Below are positions 40,261-57,577 of a DNA stretch of 64,000 bases, piece by piece. Location of the stretch: positions 12,338,001-12,402,000 of the forward strand of contig OX387198.1 of assembly GCA_947561715.1 (NCBI GenBank), given 5' to 3'. Numbering within the stretch: the stretch's first letter is position 1; each line of letters opens with the position of its first letter. A model generated the notes under the pieces. The model searched no databases. It was not told the DNA's origin and saw only the letters and a program-made list of their open reading frames with translations. A program made the translations under genes and the position numbers. This DNA comes from Ascidia mentula. Lineage: Eukaryota; Chordata; Ascidiacea; Phlebobranchia; Ascidiidae.

Positions 40261-40403
40261 GTGTAGTTCACTTTTTGCGTTATACCTGATGAAGTCTCGC
40301 CGCATGCCAGACGAAACGTCGAACAAATACAGTACGTATATGTTATGCCAGAAGAGCAGTACATTTTTTAATTGCAATATGCATGGCAGCAACAGGAATT
40401 TCA
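40261..40403 (+). mobile_element. Penelope-like 3' fragment with hammerhead-like core
   Basis: CTGATGA lies at 40286-40292, followed by G-T-C-T...A-G-A-C (possible stem II) and GAAAC at 40313-40317. CGT/ACG could form a 3-bp stem III before T-A. The bases flanking the core do not form a clean stem I, so cleavage is doubtful. The tail matches 4938-5036 closely, defining a dispersed family. Confidence 0.55.
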
Positions 40404-41171
40404 TTTTGTTTCAAGTTTGTTAAATGACACGAAAAAAGTGAATTTCTGGACTTTAAGTATGTTGCAAACGCGACTATCATAACATTAAAAGTATACATCT
40501 GTAAGAAACTCGCATTACTTATCGCTTGATTAAATTTTGCCAAGGCACTTTTCCACAAACCTTTTGCACAAAATCATAGCAATTAACCGGGCCCATGCAA
40601 AAGTTTGTAGTGACGACAAAATGCATTGTAGTGACGACCATCACACATGGTTGAAAACGCCGCTGGTCATGGCAGCAGCCGCTGGCAAAGTTGTACTGTG
40701 CTGTTTTGGCAGGGACGTAAAGTGCGGGTAATTGACTATAATTATGTCTTGAGTATTTCAAATTTGGCGACCCAATTGTTTTTTGAAGCTTTGCAGCTTT
40801 AGCTTACATGATGTTAAGTTTTAAATTGAGTAGTTGTTTTGAATTTAGATTTCGTTGAGAGCAAATTTGCTGCGGTATCCAACAGGGTGCCAAATTGTTA
40901 ATGCAGATAGTTACAAAATCGTTAATGCCGGTAGCCACGGGCAACACAAAAGCTTTGTGTGACAAGTATGCCTTGGATCTTTTACTTGAAGCAGGGGGTA
41001 AAGCGAAATACAACGTTTCCAAAATTCTGTGCAGTTGCTTCGATCGTAAGAGTTTTGAAGCGCTTTGCGATTTTAACTTGCAAATAATGCCAGAAATAGC
41101 CAATTTCCACGATTTCGATGCCAAATAAATTTGTTCATTTGTTTCATGAGCAACAACATTTTTGTTGGATA
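40404..41171. other. Upstream region of P450-3
   Basis: Includes an open frame at 40895-41128 that looks faintly like an annexin repeat (L-L-E-A-G and I-L-C-S), not enough for a call. It ends close to the P450-3 start and otherwise looks non-coding. Confidence 0.3.
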
Positions 41172-43378
<2,207 letters not shown>

Positions 43379-43827
43379 CGCGGACAGAACAGATTTAAAT
43401 AGGACGCAAAAAAACATTTTATTCAACAAATACTTGCTTTTTTTGTTTCAGTATCGGATGTCTCTGGATTGCAATAAACAGGTAGAGAAAAGGAAAAGAG
43501 TGTATATTTTATCACGTTTAATCGGAATAATATCTTTAAAATTTCGTGCCTGTACGTTTCACTAACAGGAAATAGCAGGCAGTAATAAACAGCAAAATGT
43601 AAACGCGCAACAAAACATCATTACCGCTCTAAACGTGTCGCAAGTATTACTTTTCTTCGCCACTGGCCGCCGAGGGGAAATTGTGAGCACGATATGCAGA
43701 ATCAAGGCAGTAGCCCGAGGGTGGTCAGCAATAAAGCAGTGGTCGCGCCGTCACACTCGACATCATGTTCTTGTTTCGCGTCGTGACTTTTTCTTGCGCG
43801 AGGCAAGAGTAGGAGGCGTGACCTGTG

Positions 43828-43861
<34 letters not shown>

Positions 43862-44405
43862 TGTGGTATCTGCTGTTAAACAAGTATGCCAAACTGCTGT
43901 TTTTTGTTCGAAAAAAGCAATCCAATGCGGCAAATGTTTCAAGGTACATGGGATTTTTCGTTGCAAGTAGTGAACTTGCATCAAAAGCAAAGAGAGATAA
44001 ACTGTAAAACCGTCATTAAATATTAAATTTAAAGTTGATTTGTGTCGAGAATTAGCAGAAAAATATTGTAATTTTTATAGCTATTTACTGAAGTACACGT
44101 TTTAGTTAGTTTTGAGCTTGCTACTTTTAATTGATAGATTTGGACTGCAGGCGTGGCTTCTGTATGGCTTGTATTAACTTTGAAGCGTTATTTATCACGG
44201 GACGTGAAACGCAGCTAGCTGGCTACTGATTGTTCGTCTAAAACTTACCGTCACGTTGCGGTTGGTTACCCAAGCACAGGTTTAGTAAGCACAACGACTC
44301 TTGCTTAAGGGTAAACGTCCACGAGAAATATATGTAACTATATAGGTTTGCATTTGTTTTTGCAACTTATTAATTACATTTCAAAGGGGTTGATTCATCA
44401 GTGCG
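43379..44405. other. Intergenic sequence between P450-3 and P450-4
   Basis: Contains a polyadenylation-like A-A-T-A-A-A near 43472, a (GT)n microsatellite, and the presumed promoter of P450-4. No gene is seen. Confidence 0.45.
43829..43860. repeat. (GT)n microsatellite
   Basis: About 15 GT units with one interruption at the 3' end. It is an intergenic simple repeat, and the open frames crossing it are artefacts of it. Confidence 0.9.
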
Positions 44406-46540
<2,135 letters not shown>

Positions 46541-47319
46541 AGCTGTATTGAAAGTGTGTGCTTATGTGTGGCCAATATATTACAATATGTGTATACGCTG
46601 TTGGTTTTCCTATCAGCGAACGTGATAGTACACAAAACTTATACATGTAATAAATTCGTGATACCGCTACTACCTCCACAAAATTTCAAATAAAAAGACG
46701 ACCGAGTGCAACTTTGGTAGAGTCACAGTTTCAACAGATTTTTGTTACATCTACAGACCAACCAAAGGCGCAGATTTTATCCATTGTTCTTTATGGTTTC
46801 TGGGGCAGAAACATTTCTCGCTTACCCAAAAAAACACATGTTTTGGAACAAAAAAAAGTTTTCTTGTTCGCACTTCATTGTTTTACTGCGTTGTACTAAA
46901 ATTTGCCTACAGTCCGTTGCACCTCGTTATTCATGGGAATATAATGTTCACGTATGAATTAGCAGAAATCATGAGCATTAGTTAAAATGCTGTGCAATAA
47001 TAATTGGCAAAGAAATCATGGCAAATGTCTATAGAAACTATTTTTAAGTCACTACTGACGGCTTGTTTGAAGTCGTGCAAAATTTCGCCAAGCAAGGACT
47101 TAAATGTGACCATCTGCAACAAGCGGTATGTTATATGTCTGCGTGTTTAACTCCCGTTGGGCAGTGTCGTAAATGAATTTGTCCTTACGGGTAGAATTTT
47201 CAATTTGCTGATTCCTGGTGGTATCGTGGATGAGTTGCTTGGGGGGAAATTCAGTTAAAAAAAAGATTGTATGAGCAAGGGATGACTTATTTTCATTATT
47301 TTGTCTTTGGTCAGGTATG
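46541..47319. other. Intergenic sequence between convergent P450-4 and P450-5
   Basis: 3' flanks of two convergent genes. No recognisable coding, RNA or repeat feature. Confidence 0.45.
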
Positions 47320-49727
47320 TCAGCGAGATTTTATAAATACTTCATAGGGTTTTGGTAAACATGCCAGCCCTTCCGTGGCTTGATCGAAGCCAGGTTTCTT
47401 AGGTCTGTCTGGCACGAAAGATACACGAAATTTTTGAATCACAGACACAAGAAAGATCCACAATTCAGTTCTGGCCATTTGTTCGCCAAGACAAACTCTG
47501 GCACCGGCACCAAACGGCAGCACGTGACGTGAATTCGTAAAATTTCCATCCTCGTCTAGGTGGCGCTGCGGGTCAAATTCGTGAGGGTCTTTCCAGTAGG
47601 TGTCGTTGTTGTGAACGTTCCACTGGTTGGTCATGACCTTCACAAAATGGTATTGTGACCGGTTTAAAGGATGGAAAATGGAAATGGATCTAACCTGTGT
47701 TCCTTTTTTAATTCGGTAGCCACGGATAGTAACGTCCTTCGCAGTGCAACGTGGTAGAGAAAGTGGTACCAATGTTTTGAATCGCATTATTTCGTGCAGC
47801 ACAGCGCACGTGTACGGCATCTGTTCGCGATGGGAAAGATTGGGTGAGCCGCCCTTTCCTATCAGACAACGAAAGAGCGCAAAGTAAGCAAAAGAAATGA
47901 CTGACACTAACTTTCTAAGTTCACGCTTACCAATAATCTGTTCTATTTCCTTGTGCATTCGTTCTTGCACATCCGGATGATGCATCAGACAAAGAAATCC
48001 CCAACACAACGTGGCGGAAGTGGTTTCCCATCCAGCCACAAACAGATCCACAAAGAAATCTTGGCAATTCTGAATGCAAGCAACACGTAAAATGTCATGT
48101 TGATAACCGATGTCTACTAATGCCAAATATATTCTTATGTTATATCGGTTTTTAAACTGCGGTGTTTGTGTTTTAGTCGTGCTGATGATGCCTGCAAGCA
48201 CAGGCGAAATATTATATTCAGGAAAAATGTCAAACGAACGACTTAGGATTATTTACACAATTTATTCAAAAAATGTGTTACTAAGTCTTCGCCATAAAGA
48301 TAAAAGGATATTCCGACAATAAAAAATTCCGTACCTTAATAGCAAAGTTATTTTCTTGGTACTGAAACGTTTGCAAATACGCACTCATGATGTCACAGAC
48401 GTCGTTCGGGTCATAAGCGGACTTGTGTTCTTCCAAAAGATCGTGGATTGTGTCTGCGCCATGTAATATCGATGCTGTTTCGCTCAAAACGGAATAATAC
48501 TGCTAAACGTACCCCTAACACGTTGCACCACTTCTTCGGATCGCTGAATGTGCCACGAAAAGGGAGGAACGTCGCAAAGGAAAGGAAAAACCAAAACAAC
48601 ATTCGTCATCCAGTGTCCCTGGAACTTTAATCTTATACATGTAGAAAGGTATAAAACGGGTTGTTTACTCGATTTATCAGCAGTTTCACTTTTCACAGTC
48701 TTACATTTGAAGAATCCAAGATACCAGGTTCTTGAACTTTTCGTCGTCGTAATCGAATCTCTCGCCAAATGCTATGCTACAAATGACATTCGCAACTGTC
48801 ATGGTCACAACTTCCTACAAACATATACTTCAGTAAAAAAGTACAGCTTATAAATAAGACCAAGAGTCCATCATTCAAATCACCCAGGCCCCAATAAATT
48901 AGCCCTTAGTATCAATGGAACTATACAGACACTCTTTAATAATCCACAACCCAGATTAAAGCATATGTTAGAAACTTACTGCATGTAGTATATTGACACA
49001 CATTTATGACAATGGTGTAGCAAATAATATGTCAACGTCCGCAATATTGCAAATCTGGTCCTGTCGGCATCCACATTATACCTGGATTTGAAACGACTTT
49101 CCCTCATACAGCTTTAGTTGCTCAATTAAATTACGACCCTCCTCCAAAACTTTCTTTTCCATGACTCCTTTGCTTCCTCCAAACCTTAACACATTTATTT
49201 CTTCCAGAAAGTAGAATTTCGGTCCGTGTTAATGAAAACGATTATATATTTCACGAGCAAAGATGGGATTTTAATTTGTACATTCCTTACTTCCTGAGTG
49301 CTGATATTCCAAACTTGCGATGGGAAAGCCATATGGGGCCATTTACAAACACAATCCCTTTGGACGATAGTTTATCAAAGTAGCGCACATACGGACGTTC
49401 TTTGAAACAATCACTCCGCTTGATCATTGCCTGTGGTAAAATAATAAAGAACAGGGCTGCTAACGTGTGAACTTTACCCACCTCCACGATAATATCGTAA
49501 TCGTTGAGCACGATCCAGTTTTTCAATCCCATTGGTACAGAAATAAGAGGCCCATACTTCTTGCCCCAGGCGCCAAAATCGCGTTCTGGGAACTTGCTCA
49601 GAAAAGGTAAAACACCCAACATGGGAAGACCCCTTGGTCCGGGGGGAAAGTGCGGAGGTGTTCGGTACCATGTATATACCAAATATACGAACAAGACAAT
49701 GGGTATACACAATACAATTATCAGCAT
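47320..49727 (-). CDS. CYP2-like cytochrome P450 (P450-5)
   Basis: Exons: 49482-49727, 49291-49430, 49082-49184, 48705-48814, 48513-48631, 48335-48453, 47931-48069, 47695-47858, 47320-47637. The sum is 1458 nt (485 residues). Exon 2 is one codon shorter than in the paralogues. Start M-L-I-I-V-L-C; hinge FPPGPRGLPMLG; I-helix AGWETTSAT; E-I-M-R; F-D-P-Q-R-H-L; heme loop FGAGARVCLG. The frame is open upstream to 49898, but the ATG at 49727 matches P450-3. It is very close to P450-3 in the N-terminal and C-terminal exons and lies in inverted orientation. An intact ER monooxygenase is inferred; the substrate is unknown. Confidence 0.95.
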
Positions 49728-52248
49728 TGTCCAACAAGTCACCACTGCCACACAAAAACGAACTATATCATTATTCAGCAACAGAAGGGTGAAAATGTTA
49801 TATTTTTGCAACAATGAATGTAAGAAATAACACGATTTATAGAATTTACTTAAACGACATTTTCCTCCAATCGAAGGATCTGAGCCAATGTGCTGCACAA
49901 ACCTTGATAGTCATTAACTTTTATTTGTATTTTTGTTGCTGAATGCAAGGTTATAGGGTATGCAGCTAAAAAAAACTCTGCATGTGATACTATCCCTTCT
50001 ATACATTGTAATCAATAAAAACAAAACATCAATTTGAATACGAAAGCCAAAGCTAATATGCTATTAATCATATTACGTAAGGCAGACGTTTCGAACACTA
50101 ACTACGTTCACTATCAGAACTATTAATATGAATGAGCTACAAGAGTCGTCACGACTCTGGCGTGTTGCTTTGTGTTGTTGTATATGTACGTAATATGATT
50201 AATAGCATATTAGCTTTGGCTTTCCTAAGTATCTTCCACCCAAAGAAAACATCAAAGTTTAGCACAGACCTTTGCCTCCAGGCTGTCTCCCTTATTCGGA
50301 CAAAGTCATGCGACCCTATCACAATGGCTGCCACTAAAGCTGAATAACCTAACACTCCTTTCAAACCTTGCCTGCCCAAACCTTGCACAACATTGAGCAA
50401 CAACAAAAGCTAACAGCTCGACGCCTATCACAATACAATGCAACACAATACAAGCCCATTTTAAACATATGCAACCGCAATGCGCTAAATAAGCCATTGA
50501 GGTGTTACGGACGTGGCAGTACAGAAACAAGTGAAACGAACACAAACGAGCTGTGCAGAAAACACAGTTCGTTATGCGTAAATGCAAAAAGTAATTTAAT
50601 TCTTCATAATTCATCCTACAACCAGCTGGCAGCCACGGCTTTTATGTCTCAAACCTCAGAAGAAAATGACAACTAAGCTTTCTGCCTTTAATTTGAAGCA
50701 TTTGCTGACGCTCAGGTTGTTGAATTACTGTTCGCTGTGTTGGCTTTGCACGCTGTGTGGTTGAGGAAAAAAATCGCTGATGCTCAAGAATGTATTCGCA
50801 CACTAAAACCTACTGGACCGTGACTCTCAAACATTATCGCTGTGGTATCCATCAATGTACGGTTTGAGTTTTGTATTTTATATAGACTACATTTAACACA
50901 ACCAGAAAAATACTGATGCAAGATATAAAGCAAAAACGGCAATACTGACGTAAATGCAGTCACATCAATTAAGGATTTATTCGAGAAATTGTCGAATCAC
51001 TTTGTTGTCAACTCAACGACATGCCGTCCCCTACCACAGAACACAACTAATCTATCAACAACTCCCCACATTAAAAATAATTAATTTCTGTACTTTATCA
51101 CATTAAAGCTTGTTGTGAAGACATCAATACCTTCCAACAGCACGCCACCTTCAACACTGTGGGAGCGACAATATTTGCTCTCTCTCGTAGTCACGCGTAT
51201 ATTTTTCTCGCATTCGTACAGGAACCCCCAACCGAGGCCAGATTCTCATACGGTTAATGAGGAAGTCTTACAAAATATTGTTTTGTTTATTTGGCTGACT
51301 CGCAAATCCGATTCTATTTGGTTCAAATTGCACAAAAAAATAACAAGGGATTTCATTCTATTTCCACATACATAAATCAATGTTTTAAGTTTTGACATCA
51401 AACTAAAAATTAATTACAAAAATCATTCATCTATAACAAGTAAATTGGTCACAAAGTCCTTCACATACGCGAGAGAGCATGCGTACCCTGACAACACCTG
51501 TTATAAGAAATACACACGTAAATGATTGTACACCGATTGAGCGGAGTAAGTGCTTAAATCAGCAAAAGACGGAAAATAGACAATATGCTGTGACAGGATG
51601 TATACCACGTAAAAAGACGCCCCGATTCAGTACCACTGGTATAGGTCTATACATGAAGGCGATTTAGTAATGTGCTGCATCATATAAAAAGCTCTTAGTG
51701 CACGCAGGACGTCGTCTACCAGGATTTCTCAAACTATGCGATCATGGAGTTAGGCAGAAAAAAAATATTGTTGAATTGGTTAACATAAAAACACCTCTTT
51801 CAAAATGGGATTAAAAAGCAAAAAGTTTGAGAAGTCCTGGTCTATAAGACTACAAATGATACAAGAAACAATGATCATTTGATTAAAAGCAAGGCACTCG
51901 ATTTTGCATAGGTAACGTGTAAACCTATAGCAGCTGTTGTCTTTACAACACATTAGGTTTTCTCCATGTAGGCAAGCTGGAATAAATGCAAATCAAGTGC
52001 GAGTCAAAAAAATGCACAGTCGGTAAAATGTCAACAAACACCTGCGTAACCAGTCGTTGAATAGATAGATAGTACCGTGTAAAAGGCCGTACTTTGTTCG
52101 TACAAGCCGGCTTCAAGTACAAAAAGTGCGAAATTGACACCCAAAATGTGAATATTATACATAAGGCACTCCACACTACTTGCGACAAAAACAACAACAG
52201 CACAAGTAGGGGAAGGATACGACCGCCCACATTCGACCTAACGATCAA
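49728..52248. other. Intergenic sequence between P450-5 and the SLCO gene
   Basis: Contains the P450-5 promoter side, a 38-bp foldback at 50042-50224, and long AT-rich stretches. Open frames at 50149-50676 and 51115-51375 have no recognisable domain and may be element-derived. No gene is supported. Confidence 0.45.
50042..50224 (-). repeat. Perfect 38-bp foldback around a hammerhead-like core
   Basis: Arms at 50042-50079 and 50187-50224 are exact reverse complements. On the minus strand the spacer reads C-T-G-A-T-A-G-T-G-A-A-C...GTTC-GAAA-CGT, a 7-nt loop, then ACG-TA. This is a hammerhead layout with the invariant G of CTGATGA apparently deleted. The downstream arm starts within a few bases of the expected cleavage point. 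Confidence 0.75.
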
Positions 52249-55200
52249 CTAAAAATCGGCTTCCTCCTGCAGCGCGCGATACGAAATCTTATCGTTGGCG
52301 GTTGCGCGTGACCTGATGACGTCACCCATCGTAGCACCAGCGCCTCTAGCGGCAGGTAGTAGAATCGCATTGCGGGTTGCCGCCTCGTCCGACTGTTCGT
52401 TCAATCGTTCCATAGTGCTTGTGGGTGTTGGTGGTTTATAAACAAACCAGGCCAGGATGTAGGCGACGGTGACGATACACTACATGAAAAAAAACAAGTT
52501 TTAGAAAGTTTACAAATACGTATCACAATGTACGTAAGTTTCTCTCTCTGGCAAACCGCTCTGGGCATTTTCTTGTAGTAGTTAGCACACGTAGAGAGGG
52601 AGATGCCACCTGTGCAGCGCACCAGGGCCACACGAGTCTGGGGCAAAAAGTTCATGACTATTAAAAGGGGGGCAACTGTTTGCTTCGAAACTTTAGAGAT
52701 TTTCTACAAAGACTCGAACCTCCCACAATCTCATGCAGGGCCCTGGTTATCAAATTTCTCAGACGGAAACGTCGTACTAATAATGTTTTTTCCTAACGCT
52801 GTACTAGAAAATGAAAAAAATTAAAGTGAGAATCAAAATTGACTGCTTTGAGCGCTAAATTAACTCCGAAAATGAGAGTTTCCAGCCTCAGAAGCGACAA
52901 ACCCCCAAAATTGTTCCAGCACGATAGAAATCATAAGGATATCTTTGCTTACCTTGATGACTGCCAGAAGCCCGGCCATCTGCGAGGCCAGCTTGTCGTT
53001 GTCGTAAAGCTCGCACGATCCCTGCTTTCCACACTCAGTTGTCCAAACAACGCAGGCGAGATCCAGAACCCGACCAAACACGAGAGGGCCGGGAATGCTG
53101 CCCAGTAATCGGAGTATGACGAACTGCGAACGAAAAAATGTATTTTTTTTGCAAAATTCAACGAATAAAGTTGTTAGTTTGATTTTTCTTGCGGGTTTAA
53201 ATTGCCAGTTTTTAGGAAATCATCACCTCAATGTCGCAAAAGTACATCATGTTGAAACCACTTAATTTTGATAAGTTAACATTGCGTTATAAAATTTACA
53301 TTTTTCGTACTACAGCCTTAAAGCATTTTGCTTTTGTTGAAACCAAGCTTAACGTAATGTAAATACCCATTTCGTGTATGTATGACTTTCTTGCGGTTTT
53401 GCTGTGCCACATAACCCTGCAGTGTGGCAAGCAAAACGTATTTTAAAAATTCGTTGCAAGAATGTAGCAATTACAAAACGGCCCAAAATTACGGTCTTAT
53501 AATCAACAAATACAGCCTAACCCGCTGCAACTCACCTTCACACCGATAGCAAAGGAGCGTTGTGTAAAAGGGACGACTCTCAAAATAGCCTGAATGGCCG
53601 GAGTGCCGGATAAAAACGTTGCCAATATGGAGAAGAAAAAAATGATCATGAAGAGATTGAAGTTTTCGCATCTCGGGATGGTGCATTTGCCCGGAGTTGC
53701 GAGATGGCTGGAATTAGTGACGACGCAGCTGCAGTTTGAGTAAGTCTGCATGGAAAAGTGGTTGAAGCGCGAAAACTTTGTTGTATAAACCACGCTCTGC
53801 TTTTAGCTTAGGCGATGCAATTCCGTTTTCACAAAAAATGCTATAACATAGTGTGAATGAGAATGAATCTTAAAACATACAACCAAGGTTGTGAGGGTAA
53901 AAAAATAAAACAAACCTGGCAATCCCAAACAAAAACATTGAACATAACCGCAAATGGGAAAATAGCATAAAATTTTCCGCAAAACTATAATTTTTTTTTC
54001 AAACGTTACCAACGGAGCTATTCCACGAGAGAGCGCCTTACCCCATCTTTCAGAACACCACCGCAACCCGCAAAGCAGGGTGAGTAGTACGTGACGCTGT
54101 CGGCCCCACAAACAGGATCAAATGCATCTGGGTTACACGAGCAAGGGGCGTTGCATTGAGAAGTGTGTTCGTATGCAGACAGGTGTCCGTTCCCACCAGG
54201 TTCGTTGTATTGGACGGTGGCGCCGGCAAAAGCTGTGGAGTAAAGAGGAAGTCTTATGGATAAGTTCAGCTATGAGGAATTATATCACGAGGTACACTAC
54301 ACGGCTCATGCGGCTTTATTCTATTTTTTATATTGTCGTGGATAATTTCAAACTTATCTGTGTGACGCATGTAGTTGAAAAAAATTTTCAGACATTTTTG
54401 TGAAACTTTTCTTCAAAACTCACAAAAAAAATATTACGAAAAGATTTTGAAACAACTGGGCTCCCATACACAGAGCGTACGTCATAGTAAACCATTGCAC
54501 GTATCTTTGTAAAGGACATAAATATCAACCCAACAAAGAGAACGCGACGCCCAAACGCAATGAATTAGACACGTCAACAGCTAAAACCATCTACACCATG
54601 CCATACTCAAATAAACAATATACCTATGCCTGGACATGAACGAAAGAAAACGAAGGAAGTGGAAAAGGCGACTGCGGCACACACGGCGCAAAACTTCAGG
54701 ATTCCGGTTACTGTTAGTTTAAACTTGGTCACGACAACGCCACCCAACAGCTGACCGCTCGCTCCAGCCAATATTGCGAGAATACCTGAAACACACAGTG
54801 ATCAGTTAACCTTTTAGTAATGTAGGGAATTAAATAAATTTAGGTCTAAAAGGTTAGTACTAAACAGCAAATACTTTTCATCAACAATATCTGACAACAC
54901 ATTTGGCAAGATTTCCAAATCACTGCACGAATGGGCATTTTTTTTATATAAGATTGATGCATTAAAAAATTTAAATAAAATATTAAGTATGTCAAAGTAA
55001 ATACAATTGTCTCTATCAGTTTCACCCTCTGCATAATATGCACAATTAAACACTTGAATTTTGCCTGAAATGTAAAACAAAAACACAACTTCAAAAAAAT
55101 ATTTTCATAATTTTAATCATGTTGTAATTCCCACCTTTGTACATAAGTATGTGTAAAGTCTTTATACCAGAAAAAGATTACACATGTGATTTGGAAAACA

Positions 55201-57577
55201 CAAACTTACCAAAATAAAAGGCAGCTTGACTTGGAGTGAGACTAAACATGGATTCAAGGTACTTTGGGCCAAATGTTGTGATACCAACAACTAAGGCGGA
55301 GTCCAAGGATCCGGCTATTGTTATGAGTAAAAATGTTGGGTTCCTGATTAATGCAATAAAACTCAATCCAAGGTCTGAAAACCTAAAAAAAAAAAAAATA
55401 AGTATCTAAACACGGACACATTTTAGCCTTTCCTAAATTACTAGGTTCAAACTGAACATATATGTTTTATATGAATGCCCACATGCTGGCATTGTGCCTA
55501 TGTTGGTGTCCAAAGACAAAGCTTTTACTAACTAAACACATCGACAAACAAAGTTTCAAAATTAACACTGTATATACATCATGCAACTTTACCCAGAACA
55601 TAACCAAACATACTTGATGTCAGAATTAGCGTATTTCAATTTTTCTGCAACTCGGTCCTGATGCACTTCTTGTTCACGATTTGATCGCAAGTGGGCTGTG
55701 TGTGGTAGATGTAAGGGAAATAGTAGAATAGGAATGGCAAGAATTATGATTACCACTCCACCGACAAGGAAACCAAGCCACCAGGCTCCGATCCAGAGAG
55801 GACTTGTGTCTTTAATATCAACACTAAAATAAAAATTTTGAATGTGACCAGAGATTGTGTTTGTTCTATTTTTTAAAAGTGCATGACAGCAAAATTCCCT
55901 GCGGAAAATGAAAGTAATGTTTAGGTTCCCATTGCCAGACTATCAGTGGGAACTGTTAGATATAAACTTTGCCTTGTTTTGTTTTAACATTGCTATATTA
56001 TCTGTAAGGTTTTAGTCATCCTTTTTCGTGAAGCTTTCAAACACTGTAAAATACTCACCTTTTGCCTATATCTGTATAGATAGTCAGAAGCCTTCCCCCA
56101 AGCAGAAAGCCAAATGCCGGACCAACAACGCTGCTTGCATAAAAGACACCTAAACACAATTACTGGTAAGCATACATCAGATAGGACTGCCAATAATATA
56201 TGTGGCATTGATACCAACCATGATAAAGTGATGACTGAACCTGCTCAACATTTTCATCCAAGTAAGTTACACCCAGGGTAAATAATGTGGTTCCACCCAC
56301 ACCGTTCAGGAGCTGGGCAATTACAAAAAATGACCTGGAAAAGATATAACACCATGGCTAATATTTTTACGCAATATTTATACACCTCTATGCCAGTATC
56401 AACTACACACTTACATGTAACTTCTTAAATGTGATGGAGCACATTTGGCATGCACAGTTGTGGCATTACACAAATTGTGTTGTTCTTCACCAATAGTGTA
56501 GGTAGGAGCAAGAAAATGAGGTAATGAAAAGAAAAGGTTGCCAAGACCAATAACAAAAATACCCCATCCAATCCAGGTAGGTTTGTGGCCTTTGCCGCCA
56601 ATATAGGTAATTAGTAGAACAAAGAGACAGGATGATATGTCATAGCTGCTTGCAATGAATCCAGTTTCAGTGCTGTGTAGGTGAAATCTGTGTTGTACAT
56701 AAAGATATTAGTGTCTAAAAAAAAACATAATAGATTGTAGTTAGTGAAAAACAAAGCATTTTTATTGAGAAATTATTGGATGACTTGTGATCAATGCCGC
56801 ACTATATATACGCATCAACCCATCTTTTTTTATTGTAAACATTCAAGCTAAAGATAATTCTTAACAGTTAAAGTAACTTAACGTGTAACAAGATGCGATG
56901 AACAGATGTTAACAATCACTTGCATTAACAATACAATGCTTGCTAATACACTGCTTTTGTAAGAGACTGAAGTGCACCAGCAAGCATTATAGGCATAGAC
57001 CAGAGATTGACAGGGCGAATTGAAGAAATTGAATTGCAGCTTCAGAGAAAATATAGTTACTTATGATACTAAACAATTAATAAGTTAAATAATGTAGCGA
57101 ACAGCCAACCATCAGGATTAAAAGGTTTTCAGAAGAGAACTTTTGCACCAAATGGTAATGGCACCAATAATTTGTGGACTAACCAAATTTTTTTGAGTCT
57201 ATATAATATGGCAATTTACATTTTTTAAATTTTTCAGTTAGTGTTGCTGATGTTTTTCCAAATTGGAAGGCACCTACCGTTTCTCCAAGGTAGTGATGAC
57301 AACACTAAGAAGGCCGCTGATGACAAATCCCTGTGCAATACTTGCGCAGCATAGGAAAGCGAGAGCAAGTTTTGGTGTGGCAAAACACTGCAGAATAGGA
57401 ATGGTGCACCTAAAAGTAAACGTAATTCATGCATTAAGTATTACAATAACATATGGGAATTACACAACTTTTTAACCTTCGTCTATGTTTCCCACAGTTC
57501 AATTGAAGACCACATGTTTCATCAACGGTTTGAGAATAAACAGCTGAGTCACTGCTCCCAACCGAGCTACTGCTCAT
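52249..57577 (-). CDS. SLCO4A-like: SLCO4A-like organic anion transporting polypeptide
   Basis: Exons: 57477-57577, 57278-57409, 56415-56687, 56219-56334, 56059-56149, 55614-55823, 55210-55382, 54624-54785, 54042-54232, 53536-53796, 52953-53123, 52249-52479. The sum is 2112 nt (703 residues), near the ~720 of human OATP4A1. Seen in order: T-L-E-K-R and S-S-Y-D-I in the early membrane region, G-V-T-Y-L-D-E-N-V, and the family signature [11 protein letters not shown] (usually R-W at its start). An extracellular Kazal-like Cys-rich loop follows (C-N-A-P-C-S-C, P-V-C-G, P-C-F-A-G-C), then R-S-F-A-I-G and a cytoplasmic tail. By family it is a 12-helix plasma-membrane, sodium-independent transporter of organic anions such as hormone conjugates. 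It is head-to-head with the lectin GPCR. It is the only single-copy gene here and appears intact. Confidence 0.95.

Noticed and set aside
40895..41128. Possible annexin-repeat remnant
   Set aside because: Only short, weak blocks (L-L-E-A-G, I-L-C-S) match, with no calcium-binding motif and no neighbouring annexin exons.
43635..44007. Open frames with Cys-Val or Thr-His runs
   Set aside because: These are translations of a (GT)n microsatellite.
50149..50676. Overlapping ORFs of 85-102 codons on both strands
   Set aside because: No recognisable domain; they sit next to a foldback element and may be element-derived or chance.
52300..52330. CTGATGA in the last SLCO exon
   Set aside because: No GAAA partner; it is within conserved coding sequence.
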